Positions 17,936 to 26,996 of a stretch of DNA of 64,000 nucleotides are shown one piece after another. The notes beneath the pieces were generated by a model. That model was given only the letters and a program-made list of their open reading frames with translations. It had not been told where the DNA came from and did no database searches. The translations under genes and the position numbers were made by a program. Source of the stretch: Endozoicomonas gorgoniicola (GTDB taxonomy: Bacteria > Pseudomonadota > Gammaproteobacteria > Pseudomonadales > Endozoicomonadaceae); the NCBI RefSeq assembly GCF_025562715.2, contig NZ_JAPFCC010000001.1, forward strand, positions 1,258,501 through 1,322,500, given 5' to 3'. Each line of letters starts with the position of its first letter. Position 1 is the stretch's first letter.

Positions 17936-19302
17936 CTGACCTGACTTGTTTTAAAGCATACGATGTTCGAGGCAGGTTAGGGGAGGAGTTAAACGAAGAT
18001 ATTGCTTATCGAATTGGGCGTGCTTTTGCACAGCATTTGCAAGCCAAAAGAGTAGTGGTTGGCAGTGACGTGCGCTTAAGCAGTGAGCCTCTGAAGCAGG
18101 CTTTGGCAAAAGGGTTAATGGATGCGGGTGCTGATGTTATTGATATTGGCACAACAGGCACAGAGGAAGTCTACTTTGCAGCGTTTCATCTGGATGTGGA
18201 TGGCGGCATTGAGGTCACTGCCAGTCATAACCCTATTGATTTTAACGGAATGAAGTTTGTAGGTCGGGGTGCCAAGCCTCTCAGTGGTGAGACGGGGTTA
18301 AGGGAGGTAAAGACCATTGCTGAAAATCAGGACTTTATTACACCTGTAGCGGCAGGCTCTTTGACAAAGCTTTCAATACTCGACAACTATGTCAGGCATG
18401 TACTCGGCTTTATTAATTGTAATAATATTAAGCCATTGAAACTGGTCGTTAATGCCGGTAATGGTGCTGCTGGGCATGTGATTGATGCCATTGAGTCCCG
18501 GTTTAAGAAAGAAGGGGTTCCGATAACGTTTATCAAAGTTCACCATGAACCCGATGGTCATTTTCCTAATGGTATTCCGAACCCGCTCATTCCGGAAAAA
18601 CGCGAGGCAACATCATTAGCCGTCAAACAGCATGAGGCTGATATGGGCATCGCCTGGGATGGTGATTTTGATCGTTGCTTCTTCTTTGATGAAAAGGGTG
18701 AGTTTATTGAAGGCTATTATATAGTCGGGCTTCTTGCTGAGGCTTTTTTAAAGAAATACCCCGGTGAAAAAATTATTCATGATCCAAGGCTGACATGGAA
18801 TACCATTGATATTGTCAAAAAAAATGGTGGCATTCCTATTCAGTCGAAAACGGGTCATGCATTTATTAAAGAACGTATGCGGGAAGAGAATGCTGTTTAT
18901 GGTGGGGAGATGAGTGCTCATCATTATTTCAGGGACTTTGCTTATTGTGATAGTGGGATGATTCCCTGGTTGTTGATTTCAGAGCTTCTCAGTGTTTCTA
19001 ATAAGACACTATCAGAAATGTTAGATAGCAGGATGCAAGTTTATCCATGTAGTGGTGAATTAAATTACAAAGTAAAAGATGTTAGAGAAAAATTGTCAGA
19101 AGTGATGGTGTTTTATAAAAGTAAAGCGTTGCATAAATCTTTCGATACTACAGATGGTATTAGTTTTGAGTATGATGACTGGCGATTTAATCTTCGTGGA
19201 TCGAATACTGAACCTTTATTGAGACTTAATGTTGAAACTGCTTTTAATATTAAGCATCTTCAAGAAATAGTTTTTGATATTGAAAACTTGATTAAGGGTT
19301 GA
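17932..19302 (+). CDS. manB: Phosphomannomutase
   Basis: ManB interconverts mannose-6-phosphate and mannose-1-phosphate, feeding ManC. The 456-residue protein has the phosphoserine loop TASHNPIDFNGMK (Ser98), the metal-binding DGDFDRCFFFDE, the sugar-specificity loop GGEMSAHHYF, and the C-terminal phosphate-binding RGSNTEPLLRLN. Its start overlaps the manC stop (ATGA type), and its last codons precede the wzm start. Base composition becomes AT-rich toward its 3' end. Confidence 0.95.
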   Translation: MTDLTCFKAYDVRGRLGEELNEDIAYRIGRAFAQHLQAKRVVVGSDVRLSSEPLKQALAKGLMDAGADVIDIGTTGTEEVYFAAFHLDVDGGIEVTASHNPIDFNGMKFVGRGAKPLSGETGLREVKTIAENQDFITPVAAGSLTKLSILDNYVRHVLGFINCNNIKPLKLVVNAGNGAAGHVIDAIESRFKKEGVPITFIKVHHEPDGHFPNGIPNPLIPEKREATSLAVKQHEADMGIAWDGDFDRCFFFDEKGEFIEGYYIVGLLAEAFLKKYPGEKIIHDPRLTWNTIDIVKKNGGIPIQSKTGHAFIKERMREENAVYGGEMSAHHYFRDFAYCDSGMIPWLLISELLSVSNKTLSEMLDSRMQVYPCSGELNYKVKDVREKLSEVMVFYKSKALHKSFDTTDGISFEYDDWRFNLRGSNTEPLLRLNVETAFNIKHLQEIVFDIENLIKG

Positions 19303-19307
19303 AATTA

Positions 19308-20102
19308 ATGTTCGGTATTTTAAGAAGCTTGTGGCAATATCGCTATTTTGTTCTCAGTTCTATCCGTAATGAACTTGTGAATCGTTTTGTTCGTAGCAAA
19401 TTAGGTGGCCTATGGATGATAATAAATCCCTTGGCGCAAGTGGCAATATACGCATTAATCCTTTCAAATGTTTTAGCAGCAAAGCTACCAGGGATTGATA
19501 ATAAATATGCTTATGCAATATATCTGATGGCTGGTTTGCTAGCGTGGGCTCTTTTTAATGAAATTATTAGCCGTTGCCTGAATTTGTTTATAGAGCAGGG
19601 TAATCTAATGAAAAAAGTACAGTTCCCAAAAATAACTTTGCCTGCTATCGTTGTTGGTAGCAATCTGATCAATAATTTTTTTTTGTTTCTAGCAATGACA
19701 GGGATTTTTTTTCTACTTGGTCATCAATTCACTAAAGCTTTATTTTGGTTGTTGCCATTAACCTTAGTACTCTGTGCCTTTTCTCTTGGTGTTGGTTTAT
19801 TGCTAGGTATTATGAATGTATTTGTTCGGGATATAGGCCAATGTACTCCAATTATTCTACAAATTAGTTTCTGGTTTACCCCGATTGTTTACTCAGTCGA
19901 TATTATACCTGAAAAGTTTAGATATCTTTTGAATTTCAATCCAATGTACCACTTTACCAGTGCTTATCAGAATGTTTTGGTATATGGCAAGGCTCCTGAA
20001 CTTGAGGGTTTTTTTCTTATTTGCTTAATGGCCTTAGTGTTCTTAGCAATGAGTCTACTATTGTTTCGTCGTGGTAGTGAAGAAATGGTGGATGTATTGT
20101 GA
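19308..20102 (+). CDS. wzm: Polysaccharide ABC transporter permease
   Basis: Wzm is the membrane channel that exports undecaprenol-linked polysaccharide across the inner membrane. The 264-residue ABC-2 permease starts with an amphipathic segment (RYFVLSSIRNELVNRFVRSKLGGLWMIINPL) and has about six membrane helices. I chose the ATG at 19308, with AAGGG 9 bases upstream, over a TTG at 19299. Its stop overlaps the GTG of wzt. Confidence 0.92.
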   Translation: MFGILRSLWQYRYFVLSSIRNELVNRFVRSKLGGLWMIINPLAQVAIYALILSNVLAAKLPGIDNKYAYAIYLMAGLLAWALFNEIISRCLNLFIEQGNLMKKVQFPKITLPAIVVGSNLINNFFLFLAMTGIFFLLGHQFTKALFWLLPLTLVLCAFSLGVGLLLGIMNVFVRDIGQCTPIILQISFWFTPIVYSVDIIPEKFRYLLNFNPMYHFTSAYQNVLVYGKAPELEGFFLICLMALVFLAMSLLLFRRGSEEMVDVL

Positions 20103-21331
20103 CAATATTAAGTGTTAGAGGTGTTGGCAAAGCTTTTCGAGGCTATAGATCTGAATGGCATCGTTTTGCAAGATGGTTTGGTTTGCCAATTAATCCGGTA
20201 GTAGAGTCAAGAGTTTTAAACAATATTAGTTTTGATATCAAGTCCGGAGAAGCAATTGGAATAGTAGGGCAGAATGGTGCAGGCAAAAGTACATTGCTGA
20301 AAATTATAACCGGTACTCTTCAACCCACAGAGGGAGTTTGTAAGGTCAATGGGAGAATAGCTGCAATTCTAGAACTTGGTATGGGTTTCAATCCTGACCT
20401 GACAGGTCGCGAAAATGTACGACATGCTGCTGGTTTGATGGGGCATGGAGTAAGAAAAATTGATGATGCAATGGCTATAATTGAAGAATTTGCTGATGTA
20501 GGAGTCCATTTCGATTATCCAGTACGGACCTATTCTACTGGAATGTACGTGCGTGTAGCCTTTGCTATAGCTATAGCCTGGCGACCCGATATACTTATTG
20601 TTGATGAGGCATTATCAGTAGGTGATATTTTATTCCAACAAAAGTGCATGAAAAAGATTCAAGAATACCGTTCTAAGGGTACTTCGTTAATTTTTGTTAC
20701 TCATGATTTTAGTACGTTAACAACTATCTGTGATCAAGCGTTACTTTTATCTGATGGGAAGGTTAAAAGAAAAGGTACATGCAAAGAAATCATTGAAGAA
20801 TATTTTAATGACCATTCTAATGAATTAGAGATCAATCAGAAAACTGATAAAAATGTGATTCTAGATGAAAAAAAGCCTGTTAGTTGCAACCTACCTAGAA
20901 TTCACAGTAAATATATATCTGACATTAGTGTGGTTAGTAATAATGGTGTATTAGTTGAGGGGGATATAGGCCGAATAATAATAAGATGTAAAGGGCTATC
21001 TTCCTTCAAAGATCCACATGTTGGAATAAGAATTCAAAATAGACAAGGCACAATATGTTATGAAACTAATACATTTTGTCAAAAAAAATACTTAAGAAAG
21101 TGCTTGAGAACTGACGACTATGTAAGGATAGATATTAAGTTTAATGTTAATCTTCCTGCAGGAGAGTATACATTAGCTGTCGGAATCGAAAATATAGGTA
21201 GTGGTAAAGGTGTGTTTGAACAGATTATTTGCCCTACTGCTGTGCTTAAAACCTTTCAAATAATCAAAAATGAAAAATTAAATGTATGGTCAGGTAGTAC
21301 AAATCTGCATGCTCACTTTGAATTAAAGTAA
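20099..21331 (+). CDS. wzt: Polysaccharide ABC transporter ATP-binding protein with C-terminal Wzt domain
   Basis: Wzt powers export through Wzm. Residues 1-240 are the ATPase: Walker A GQNGAGKST at 57-65, Walker B PDILIVDEALSVGD, and the degenerate signature YSTGMYVRVAF usual in this subfamily. Residues about 270-410 form an extended C-terminal beta-rich domain of the Wzt_C kind (motifs include GRIIIRCKGLSSF and LPAGEYTLAVGIEN). In E. coli O9a that domain recognises the terminal cap of the finished chain, so export here is probably also coupled to a cap. GTG start. The C-terminal half is strongly AT-rich. Confidence 0.92.
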   Translation: MTILSVRGVGKAFRGYRSEWHRFARWFGLPINPVVESRVLNNISFDIKSGEAIGIVGQNGAGKSTLLKIITGTLQPTEGVCKVNGRIAAILELGMGFNPDLTGRENVRHAAGLMGHGVRKIDDAMAIIEEFADVGVHFDYPVRTYSTGMYVRVAFAIAIAWRPDILIVDEALSVGDILFQQKCMKKIQEYRSKGTSLIFVTHDFSTLTTICDQALLLSDGKVKRKGTCKEIIEEYFNDHSNELEINQKTDKNVILDEKKPVSCNLPRIHSKYISDISVVSNNGVLVEGDIGRIIIRCKGLSSFKDPHVGIRIQNRQGTICYETNTFCQKKYLRKCLRTDDYVRIDIKFNVNLPAGEYTLAVGIENIGSGKGVFEQIICPTAVLKTFQIIKNEKLNVWSGSTNLHAHFELK

Positions 21332-21340
21332 GTCAAGGTT

Positions 21341-22579
21341 ATGAATATGATTAAAGATTTGGAAAGATTTGAATTTGGCTTTATAAGTCATCTGTTTAGT
21401 AAAAAAGGTGTCTGGATAGGTGATAATAGCCCGATTAACTGTAAAGCTATAAATATTGGGTTGTGTAAGAACTATAGACTTAGTCCAATTTATCACAGAA
21501 AATACGATGTGGTATGGTTGTATGAAGATATAGTTTTCAATTATGGTTCAGGCTGGAGGTTGGTTATTGATGAATCTATAAGACTTATTAATGAATCTGG
21601 CTATCTTGTAATAAGAACTAAAGACTCAAATAAAGGAACTATATTTGAATTAAAAAGTTTACTAGCAAGGAATACTGGCCTTGATGTTAGTCTTGATCAG
21701 CAAGAGCTGCTTAGAGATGGTAGTATAGTAAGTGTTTTTAAAATTAATAGAAAAAATATCGAATTGTATTCAAATAAATTATGGACGATAGGTGTTATAA
21801 CTAATGGAGAGAAAGAAGATGTAATTTCTAGTTTGATACTAAAAACTTTAAAATTAATAGACCGTGATCTAGTTGAATTTATAATTGTAGGGCCCAAGCT
21901 TAATGGCCTAAGTGAAATAGATCTTGATCTAAAATATTTTGATTTAGAGTATAAGGATGACCTAGCTAGGATTTCGAAAAAAAAGAAACTCATTCTGGAA
22001 AAAGCAAAAAACCCGAATGTTGCAATATTTCATGATAGATACATAATTAACGATGACTTTTTTGAAGGGTTTGAATATTTTGGATATGATTTTGACTATT
22101 TGACGATTAGCCAAAATTATGAATCTGGTAGTTATTTTCCCTCGTATGTTGGCTTTGAATATAGAAGCTTTAAATGGCAAAATCCTTGTTATGAAAAAAG
22201 TTATAATGAGCTGTTTGAAGGACATTTTGTAAATGGAGGACTGATAATACTAAAAAAAACAAAACTAACTATTTCCTCATTTAATTCACTACTACTTCAT
22301 AATGAAGCTGAGGATGTTGAGCTGGCTTTTTTATTAAGATGTCATGGGATTGTTCCTAGAATGAATTTTTATTCAAGTGCTACTACTGTTGGTATCGCAG
22401 ATAATTATACAGATTCTTTTAAATTATATGTACATTTAAAAACTCAAGAGCCTGCTATTGTTGAGCATATGAAAAAAATAGCAGAGAACTTATGGAAAAA
22501 ACTACCTAACTCATTAAAATCTAGACTCAGATATTCACGAGCTTATAACTATGTCAAAGAGTTTTTGTTTCATTATTGA
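21341..22579 (+). CDS. Unrecognised two-part protein: methyltransferase-like N-terminus, GT-A-like C-terminus
   Basis: I do not recognise this 412-residue protein as a named family member. Residues 1-135 look like the second half of a class I methyltransferase (YDVVWLYEDIVFNYGSG, then a helix and ESGYLVIRTK), without a visible SAM-binding glycine loop. Residues 145-360 look like a GT-A glycosyltransferase: WTIGVITNGEKEDVISSLI, VEFIIVGPK, VAIFHDRYIINDDFF in the place of a DxD motif, and GHFVNGGLIILKK followed by AEDVELAFLLRCHG. The C-terminus is a basic amphipathic helix that may touch the membrane. It lies 9 bases after wzt and overlaps the next gene by 29 bases. Very AT-rich. Confidence 0.6.
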   Translation: MNMIKDLERFEFGFISHLFSKKGVWIGDNSPINCKAINIGLCKNYRLSPIYHRKYDVVWLYEDIVFNYGSGWRLVIDESIRLINESGYLVIRTKDSNKGTIFELKSLLARNTGLDVSLDQQELLRDGSIVSVFKINRKNIELYSNKLWTIGVITNGEKEDVISSLILKTLKLIDRDLVEFIIVGPKLNGLSEIDLDLKYFDLEYKDDLARISKKKKLILEKAKNPNVAIFHDRYIINDDFFEGFEYFGYDFDYLTISQNYESGSYFPSYVGFEYRSFKWQNPCYEKSYNELFEGHFVNGGLIILKKTKLTISSFNSLLLHNEAEDVELAFLLRCHGIVPRMNFYSSATTVGIADNYTDSFKLYVHLKTQEPAIVEHMKKIAENLWKKLPNSLKSRLRYSRAYNYVKEFLFHY

Positions 22580-23705
22580 TGATAGTATTTTAACCACCCA
22601 TCATGGTGTGAGAAGATATATATTTTCAATTGCTGAGTCACTGAAGGTTTATAATTATAAAGTTGAATTTCTAAAGAAAAATAAAGATAAATGGGATTCA
22701 ATAGTTTTCAATGATAATTATTTTATAAATAACGGTTTTCAGTCTGATATAAAATTTGCAGACTCTCGATCAGAAATATTAAGCAAATTAAAAAATGCAA
22801 AGTTGAATAAATATTTCGATGGTATTTCTACTGAGTCAGTTAATTATGAAACTAGAAGCTTTAGCAGTGATTTTTTATACGATATATGTATTTTGTGTGC
22901 ACCTTGGGTTTATAAAAGTCAAAATCTTCCAAAGTCAAAAAAGACGTACTGCATTGCCTATGATGTAATACCTAACAGATATTACTTTGCTAAACCAAGT
23001 GATGAAGGTTTGAAATCTTTTGCAGCTGAACATAGTAATGGATATACCTGGGCTGATGATGTTGCAGATGGGATATTATGTATAAGTGATGAGACGAAAA
23101 GACAGTGTGAAATATTTGGCTTTGGCCAAAAAAAAGGCCTTAAAGTTATCCCAACCATTTTGCCGAATGGATTTGAAAAACAAAAAATAAATTGTGACGA
23201 TGATTCAATCTGCAAAACTGTAATTTTAGCTGCACCTTTCGATGAAAGAAAAGGTCTAAAATTAATACCTGATTTAGTTAATAGTGGTGATTTTACTAAA
23301 TTGATTATTTTTGGAAGGCCACGCTGTGATCTAAAACTAGTTCAAGATTTTTATGAAAAAATAGATTTGAATGAAATTGAGTGGTGGTTTGATATCTGTA
23401 CTGAGAAGCAAATAGAACTGTATTCTAGATCACAGCTTCTTATATTTCCATCGATTTCTGAAGGCCTTGGATTACCTATTCTAGAAGCCTATGCATGTGG
23501 TGTCTCTACTTTAGTTTCTGATACTCAGCCACTGAATCGATTAGTGTTTGAAGGTGATCTACTAGATAAAGAATTAGTTAAAGCTAGACAGCAAGTGAGG
23601 CAAAGATCTAATGAACGTATAGATAAGATTAAGTTTTCAACGCATGCAAAAAAAAGATGGGGCTCGAATAATTTGATTAAATGGGTTGAAGATTATGATA
23701 TTTGA
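22551..23705 (+). CDS. GT4-family glycosyltransferase
   Basis: This 384-residue protein is a GT-B glycosyltransferase of family 4. The acceptor domain begins SKSFCFIIDDSILTTHHGVRRY; the donor-binding domain has the AAPFDERKGLKLI strand-loop and the E-x7-E motif in SEGLGLPILEAYACG. The substrate cannot be read from sequence. The start overlaps the previous gene by 29 bases and the stop overlaps the next start, so the genes are tightly coupled. AT-rich like its neighbours. Confidence 0.85.
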   Translation: MSKSFCFIIDDSILTTHHGVRRYIFSIAESLKVYNYKVEFLKKNKDKWDSIVFNDNYFINNGFQSDIKFADSRSEILSKLKNAKLNKYFDGISTESVNYETRSFSSDFLYDICILCAPWVYKSQNLPKSKKTYCIAYDVIPNRYYFAKPSDEGLKSFAAEHSNGYTWADDVADGILCISDETKRQCEIFGFGQKKGLKVIPTILPNGFEKQKINCDDDSICKTVILAAPFDERKGLKLIPDLVNSGDFTKLIIFGRPRCDLKLVQDFYEKIDLNEIEWWFDICTEKQIELYSRSQLLIFPSISEGLGLPILEAYACGVSTLVSDTQPLNRLVFEGDLLDKELVKARQQVRQRSNERIDKIKFSTHAKKRWGSNNLIKWVEDYDI

Positions 23706-24537
23706 TGTCGGTGCAAATAATGGTTTATTCTGTCTTGAAGTTGCAAGAAAAAAACCTGATATAATACTACACGCATTTGAGCCTAACTCTGAGTTGTATA
23801 GGCACCTTTGTACTATAAAAAATAAAGAGAATCTGAGTAACTTACATATCCATAAATTAGCTATTTCAGACTACACCGGTAGCGGCAAACTGAATATAAG
23901 TGATTCAGCGGATAAAGGTTGCTCTAGCTTGTTGGATTTCAATGAAATAAATATAAAAAATGATAAATACTGGCGTAGTAGAACTGATTTGAAATATAGT
24001 CATACAGAAGAAGTTTCAATAATAACACTTTCGTCATTTATAAAAGAAGAGAGAATAGATGTAATTGATTTTATAAAAATCGATGCTCAAGGACTCGACC
24101 TGTCTATTTTGGCCTCTAGTGGTATATACCTTGATATAATAAAAGCTGGAATGCTTGAAGTACCATCTGTAGCATCAAACTCACTGTATGAAAGTGAATC
24201 ACAAGATATTCATAAAGCATTAAATTTTTTTTCATCCAATGGGTATACTATAAAAGCAATAAAGCCAAATGACATGGCTTGTAATGAATTTAATATATTT
24301 TTTACAAAAAATCCTGAAACTTGGTTTGACATGATCAATGAACTTGGATTAGTTGGAATTGATATTTTTGATGGTAAAAATTACTGGCATCACCATAGCC
24401 GCTATATGAACTATGATGAAAGTGAGGTTGAGTCTAGATTAAATAAAAGAATTATAAATTTAAATGAAGAAGTTGAAAGATTGAATAATAGAATACTTGA
24501 GTTAGATAAAGAGATTCTTAGATTAAGTAGAATATAA
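23695..24537 (+). CDS. FkbM-type methyltransferase with C-terminal coiled coil
   Basis: The 280-residue protein is an FkbM-family SAM-dependent methyltransferase: MIFDVGANNGLF is the SAM loop, LHAFEPNSEL the acidic ribose-binding strand, and DFIKIDAQGLDLSIL the characteristic FkbM block. The last 40 or so residues form a heptad coiled coil (Leu/Ile at a/d positions, from ESRLNKRI to LRLSRI). Together with the Wzt_C domain this recalls WbdD, whose methylating domain plus coiled coil caps the chain and sets its length. Start is ATG 23695; a TTG at 23686 is the alternative. The coiled coil is much shorter than in WbdD. Confidence 0.82.
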   Translation: MIFDVGANNGLFCLEVARKKPDIILHAFEPNSELYRHLCTIKNKENLSNLHIHKLAISDYTGSGKLNISDSADKGCSSLLDFNEINIKNDKYWRSRTDLKYSHTEEVSIITLSSFIKEERIDVIDFIKIDAQGLDLSILASSGIYLDIIKAGMLEVPSVASNSLYESESQDIHKALNFFSSNGYTIKAIKPNDMACNEFNIFFTKNPETWFDMINELGLVGIDIFDGKNYWHHHSRYMNYDESEVESRLNKRIINLNEEVERLNNRILELDKEILRLSRI

Positions 24538-24664
24538 TTATTTATAAAAATGGTATCATAGAGTTATATTGATTCATTCGTCGATTTCTAAATAATTTTA
24601 TATTAAAGAGTATGTTATTTATTAATCTCTCCTATGAATTTATTTTTCTAGTTGGAGTTTCTAA

Positions 24665-25297
24665 TTGATTGTATTGTCGCATCGTGGTTACTGGCTAAAA
24701 AAAAATGAAAAGAACACCTCTATAGCTTTCGAGCGAAGTTTTTCTTTAGGTTTTGGTGTTGAAATTGATGTTAGAGATTGGAAAGGTAAGTTAGTTATAT
24801 CACATAACCCTCCATTGAATGAGTGTATGTCATTTCAACAATTTCTCGATATCTATACGAGCTTCGAGGCTAGGCCGAAAATAGCTATTAATATTAAAGC
24901 AGATGGCTTGCATGATTTACTTGAAAAACAATTACAGCAATACGAAATAAATAATTATTTTCTCTTTGATATGTCTGTTCCTGACGCTATTTTATATCTG
25001 AATAAAGGGATGAATATATATACTAGACAAAGTGAGTACGAAGAAAACCCATCTTTTTTTGATATGTCTAATGGTGTATGGCTTGATGAATTTCATAGGC
25101 ATTGGATAACTAATCAGTCAATCATTAATCACCTTAATGCAAAAAAAAAGATATGTATTGTCTCACCAGAATTGCATGGTAGAACCTACAAAAGTGAGTG
25201 GGAGCATTATAAAGAATTAGAGCTAAGAATTGGTAAGAATAAAATGATGATTTGCACTGACTATCCCGAAAAAGCTGAGGATTTCTTCAATGCCTAA
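24665..25297 (+). CDS. Glycerophosphodiester phosphodiesterase-like protein
   Basis: The 210-residue protein has the GDPD signature: LSHRGYW near the start, then KNTSIAFERSFSLGFGVEIDVRD and VISHNPPL, giving the catalytic HRG, EID and H residues. Length is short for GDPD (usually 240-300), so this is a minimal barrel. The only plausible start is TTG at 24665, with GGAG 7 bases upstream; no ATG lies near the HRG motif. It opens a five-gene block (to 27721) after a 127-base gap. GDPD homologues occur in capsule loci, where they are thought to act on phosphate-linked substituents; that role here is inference. Confidence 0.75.
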   Translation: MIVLSHRGYWLKKNEKNTSIAFERSFSLGFGVEIDVRDWKGKLVISHNPPLNECMSFQQFLDIYTSFEARPKIAINIKADGLHDLLEKQLQQYEINNYFLFDMSVPDAILYLNKGMNIYTRQSEYEENPSFFDMSNGVWLDEFHRHWITNQSIINHLNAKKKICIVSPELHGRTYKSEWEHYKELELRIGKNKMMICTDYPEKAEDFFNA

Positions 25298-25916
25298 AAT
25301 TAAAGCTGTTATTTTTGATATGGATGGAGTGCTTATAGAGGCTAAAGATTGGCACTATGAAGCTCTAAATAAAGCTCTCAGTTTATTTGGTATGGAAATT
25401 AGTCGTTATGATCACTTAGTTACATACGACGGTCTACCAACAAAGAAAAAGCTTGAAATGTTAACTACCGATAGGGGATTGCCAGCTAAACTGCATAGTT
25501 TTATTAATGAGATGAAGCAGGTTTATACTATGGAGCTTGTACATACTAAGTGCAAGCCTAGTTTTCATCATGAATATGCACTAGCTCGATTAAAACAAGA
25601 AGGTTATGCTTTATCTGTAGCATCAAATTCGATCAGGAATAGTGTCAAAGTGATGATGGAAAAAGCATCATTACTTCCATATCTTGATTTCTTTTTGTCT
25701 AATCAAGATGTTGAGTTTGGTAAACCTGACCCTGAAATCTATACACGTTCTATCCAAAGGCTAAATTTACAACCTGAAGAATGTTTAATAGTAGAAGATA
25801 ACGATAATGGTAAACAAGCAGCAAAGGCAAGTGGTGCCTGGTTGATGGAAGTAGGTGATGTACGAGAGGTGAACTATCCAAATATTATGAACCATATTAT
25901 GCGCATACAGGGGTAG
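25290..25916 (+). CDS. HAD-superfamily hydrolase, beta-phosphoglucomutase-like
   Basis: This 208-residue protein has all HAD motifs: motif I IFDMDGVLIEAKDWHY (nucleophile and acid/base Asp), motif II VASNS, motif III KPDPEIY preceded by FGK, and motif IV VEDNDNGKQAA. The cap is the small helical type found in beta-phosphoglucomutase and sugar-phosphate phosphatases. It overlaps the GDPD-like gene by 8 bases and lies 5 bases before the next gene. Substrate unknown; a sugar or polyol phosphate is likely from context. Confidence 0.85.
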   Translation: MPKIKAVIFDMDGVLIEAKDWHYEALNKALSLFGMEISRYDHLVTYDGLPTKKKLEMLTTDRGLPAKLHSFINEMKQVYTMELVHTKCKPSFHHEYALARLKQEGYALSVASNSIRNSVKVMMEKASLLPYLDFFLSNQDVEFGKPDPEIYTRSIQRLNLQPEECLIVEDNDNGKQAAKASGAWLMEVGDVREVNYPNIMNHIMRIQG

Positions 25917-25921
25917 ATTAT

Positions 25922-26653
25922 ATGCTCAATGTTCTAATCCCAATGGCTGGAAAGTCACAGTATTTTCCAGAAAATGAATACCCATTTCCTAAGCCACTGA
26001 TTGAAATAGGCCATAAAACAATTGTTGAGTGGGTTGTGGAGAATCTTTCTACGGCTTCTAGTAAAGTTCAATTCATTTTTGTGATTAACACTGCTGATTG
26101 TGTGAAATTTCACTTGGACAGTACATTAAATATAATCACCAATGGGCAGTGTAAGATTGTTAAAATTGGTGAAGAAACCCGTGGTTCAGCTTGTAGTGCG
26201 CTCATGGCTATTGATCATATACCGAGAAATGAACCACTCTTAATAGCTAATAGTGATCAATTGTTTACATTTTCAATTTCAAAGGTTATTGCTGAATTTT
26301 ATAAATCTGATGCTGGAGTTGTCACATTTGATTCAGTTCATCCTCGTTGGTCATATGTTAGGCTAGATGAAGAACGACGTGTTGTTGAGGCTGCTGAAAA
26401 ACACCCGTTAAGTCGTCATGCTATTGCAGGATTATACTATTTTCGCTGTGGTGCTGATTTCATAGAAGCTGCAATGCAAATGATTCGTAAGGATGAAAGT
26501 GTTAATGGAAGTTACTTTATCGCACCTATTCTCAATCAAATGATACTGTCTGGTAAAGAAATTAAAATGTATAAGATAAGCAATGATACATATCACACTT
26601 TTTATACCCCAAAAAAGATAAAAGAGTACGAGAATCTTCAGAAAATACTATAA
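25922..26653 (+). CDS. Nucleotidyltransferase-fold protein with degenerate signature
   Basis: The 243-residue protein has the NTP-transferase fold and resembles the gene at 26993. The signature is altered: MAGKSQYFPENEYPFPKPL replaces the usual G-x-G-x-R-F...KP-P, so the conserved Arg of the nucleotide-binding loop is missing, though the KP pair remains. Later it keeps RGSACSALMA, LIANSDQLF (metal-binding Asp) and the GLYYFRCGADFIEA and NGSYFIAPILNQMI blocks. It may be a partner subunit, may use a different substrate, or may be catalytically weak. Confidence 0.78.
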   Translation: MLNVLIPMAGKSQYFPENEYPFPKPLIEIGHKTIVEWVVENLSTASSKVQFIFVINTADCVKFHLDSTLNIITNGQCKIVKIGEETRGSACSALMAIDHIPRNEPLLIANSDQLFTFSISKVIAEFYKSDAGVVTFDSVHPRWSYVRLDEERRVVEAAEKHPLSRHAIAGLYYFRCGADFIEAAMQMIRKDESVNGSYFIAPILNQMILSGKEIKMYKISNDTYHTFYTPKKIKEYENLQKIL

Positions 26654-26666
26654 ATAGAAAAACAAT

Positions 26667-26996
26667 ATGAAGACTGAAAATCTTGAAAATATGATTAATG
26701 GTTGGTTTATAGGTGATTTTGAACCAACATTAATCAAAACAACTGATGTCGAAGTGGCTGTAAAAGAATATTCTAAAGGCGACAATGAAGCCCTGCATCA
26801 TCATAAAATAGCAACAGAAGTTACGGTAGTTATGACGGGACGTGTGAGAATGAATGGTAAGGAGTATGAGAAAGGAGATATTATAGTTGTTGAACCAATG
26901 GAAGCAACTGATTTTGAAGCTCTAGAGGATTCATTAACAACGGTTGTAAAATATCCTGGTGCGACTAACGATAAATATGGAGGGTATCCTAAATGA
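26667..26996 (+). CDS. Small cupin-domain protein
   Basis: The 109-residue product is a single cupin: the EALHHHKIATEVTVVMTG motif gives two or three His and a Glu ligand, followed by GKEYEKGDIIVVEP. It sits between the two related nucleotidyltransferase genes and overlaps the second by 4 bases, so it probably works in the same pathway. It could be an isomerase/epimerase or a binding subunit; sequence does not decide. Confidence 0.75.
   Translation: MKTENLENMINGWFIGDFEPTLIKTTDVEVAVKEYSKGDNEALHHHKIATEVTVVMTGRVRMNGKEYEKGDIIVVEPMEATDFEALEDSLTTVVKYPGATNDKYGGYPK

Noticed and set aside
24538..24664. A longer original coiled coil continuing after the FkbM stop
   Set aside because: The downstream 127 bases contain frequent stops in all frames and no heptad pattern, so truncation of a longer ruler cannot be shown.
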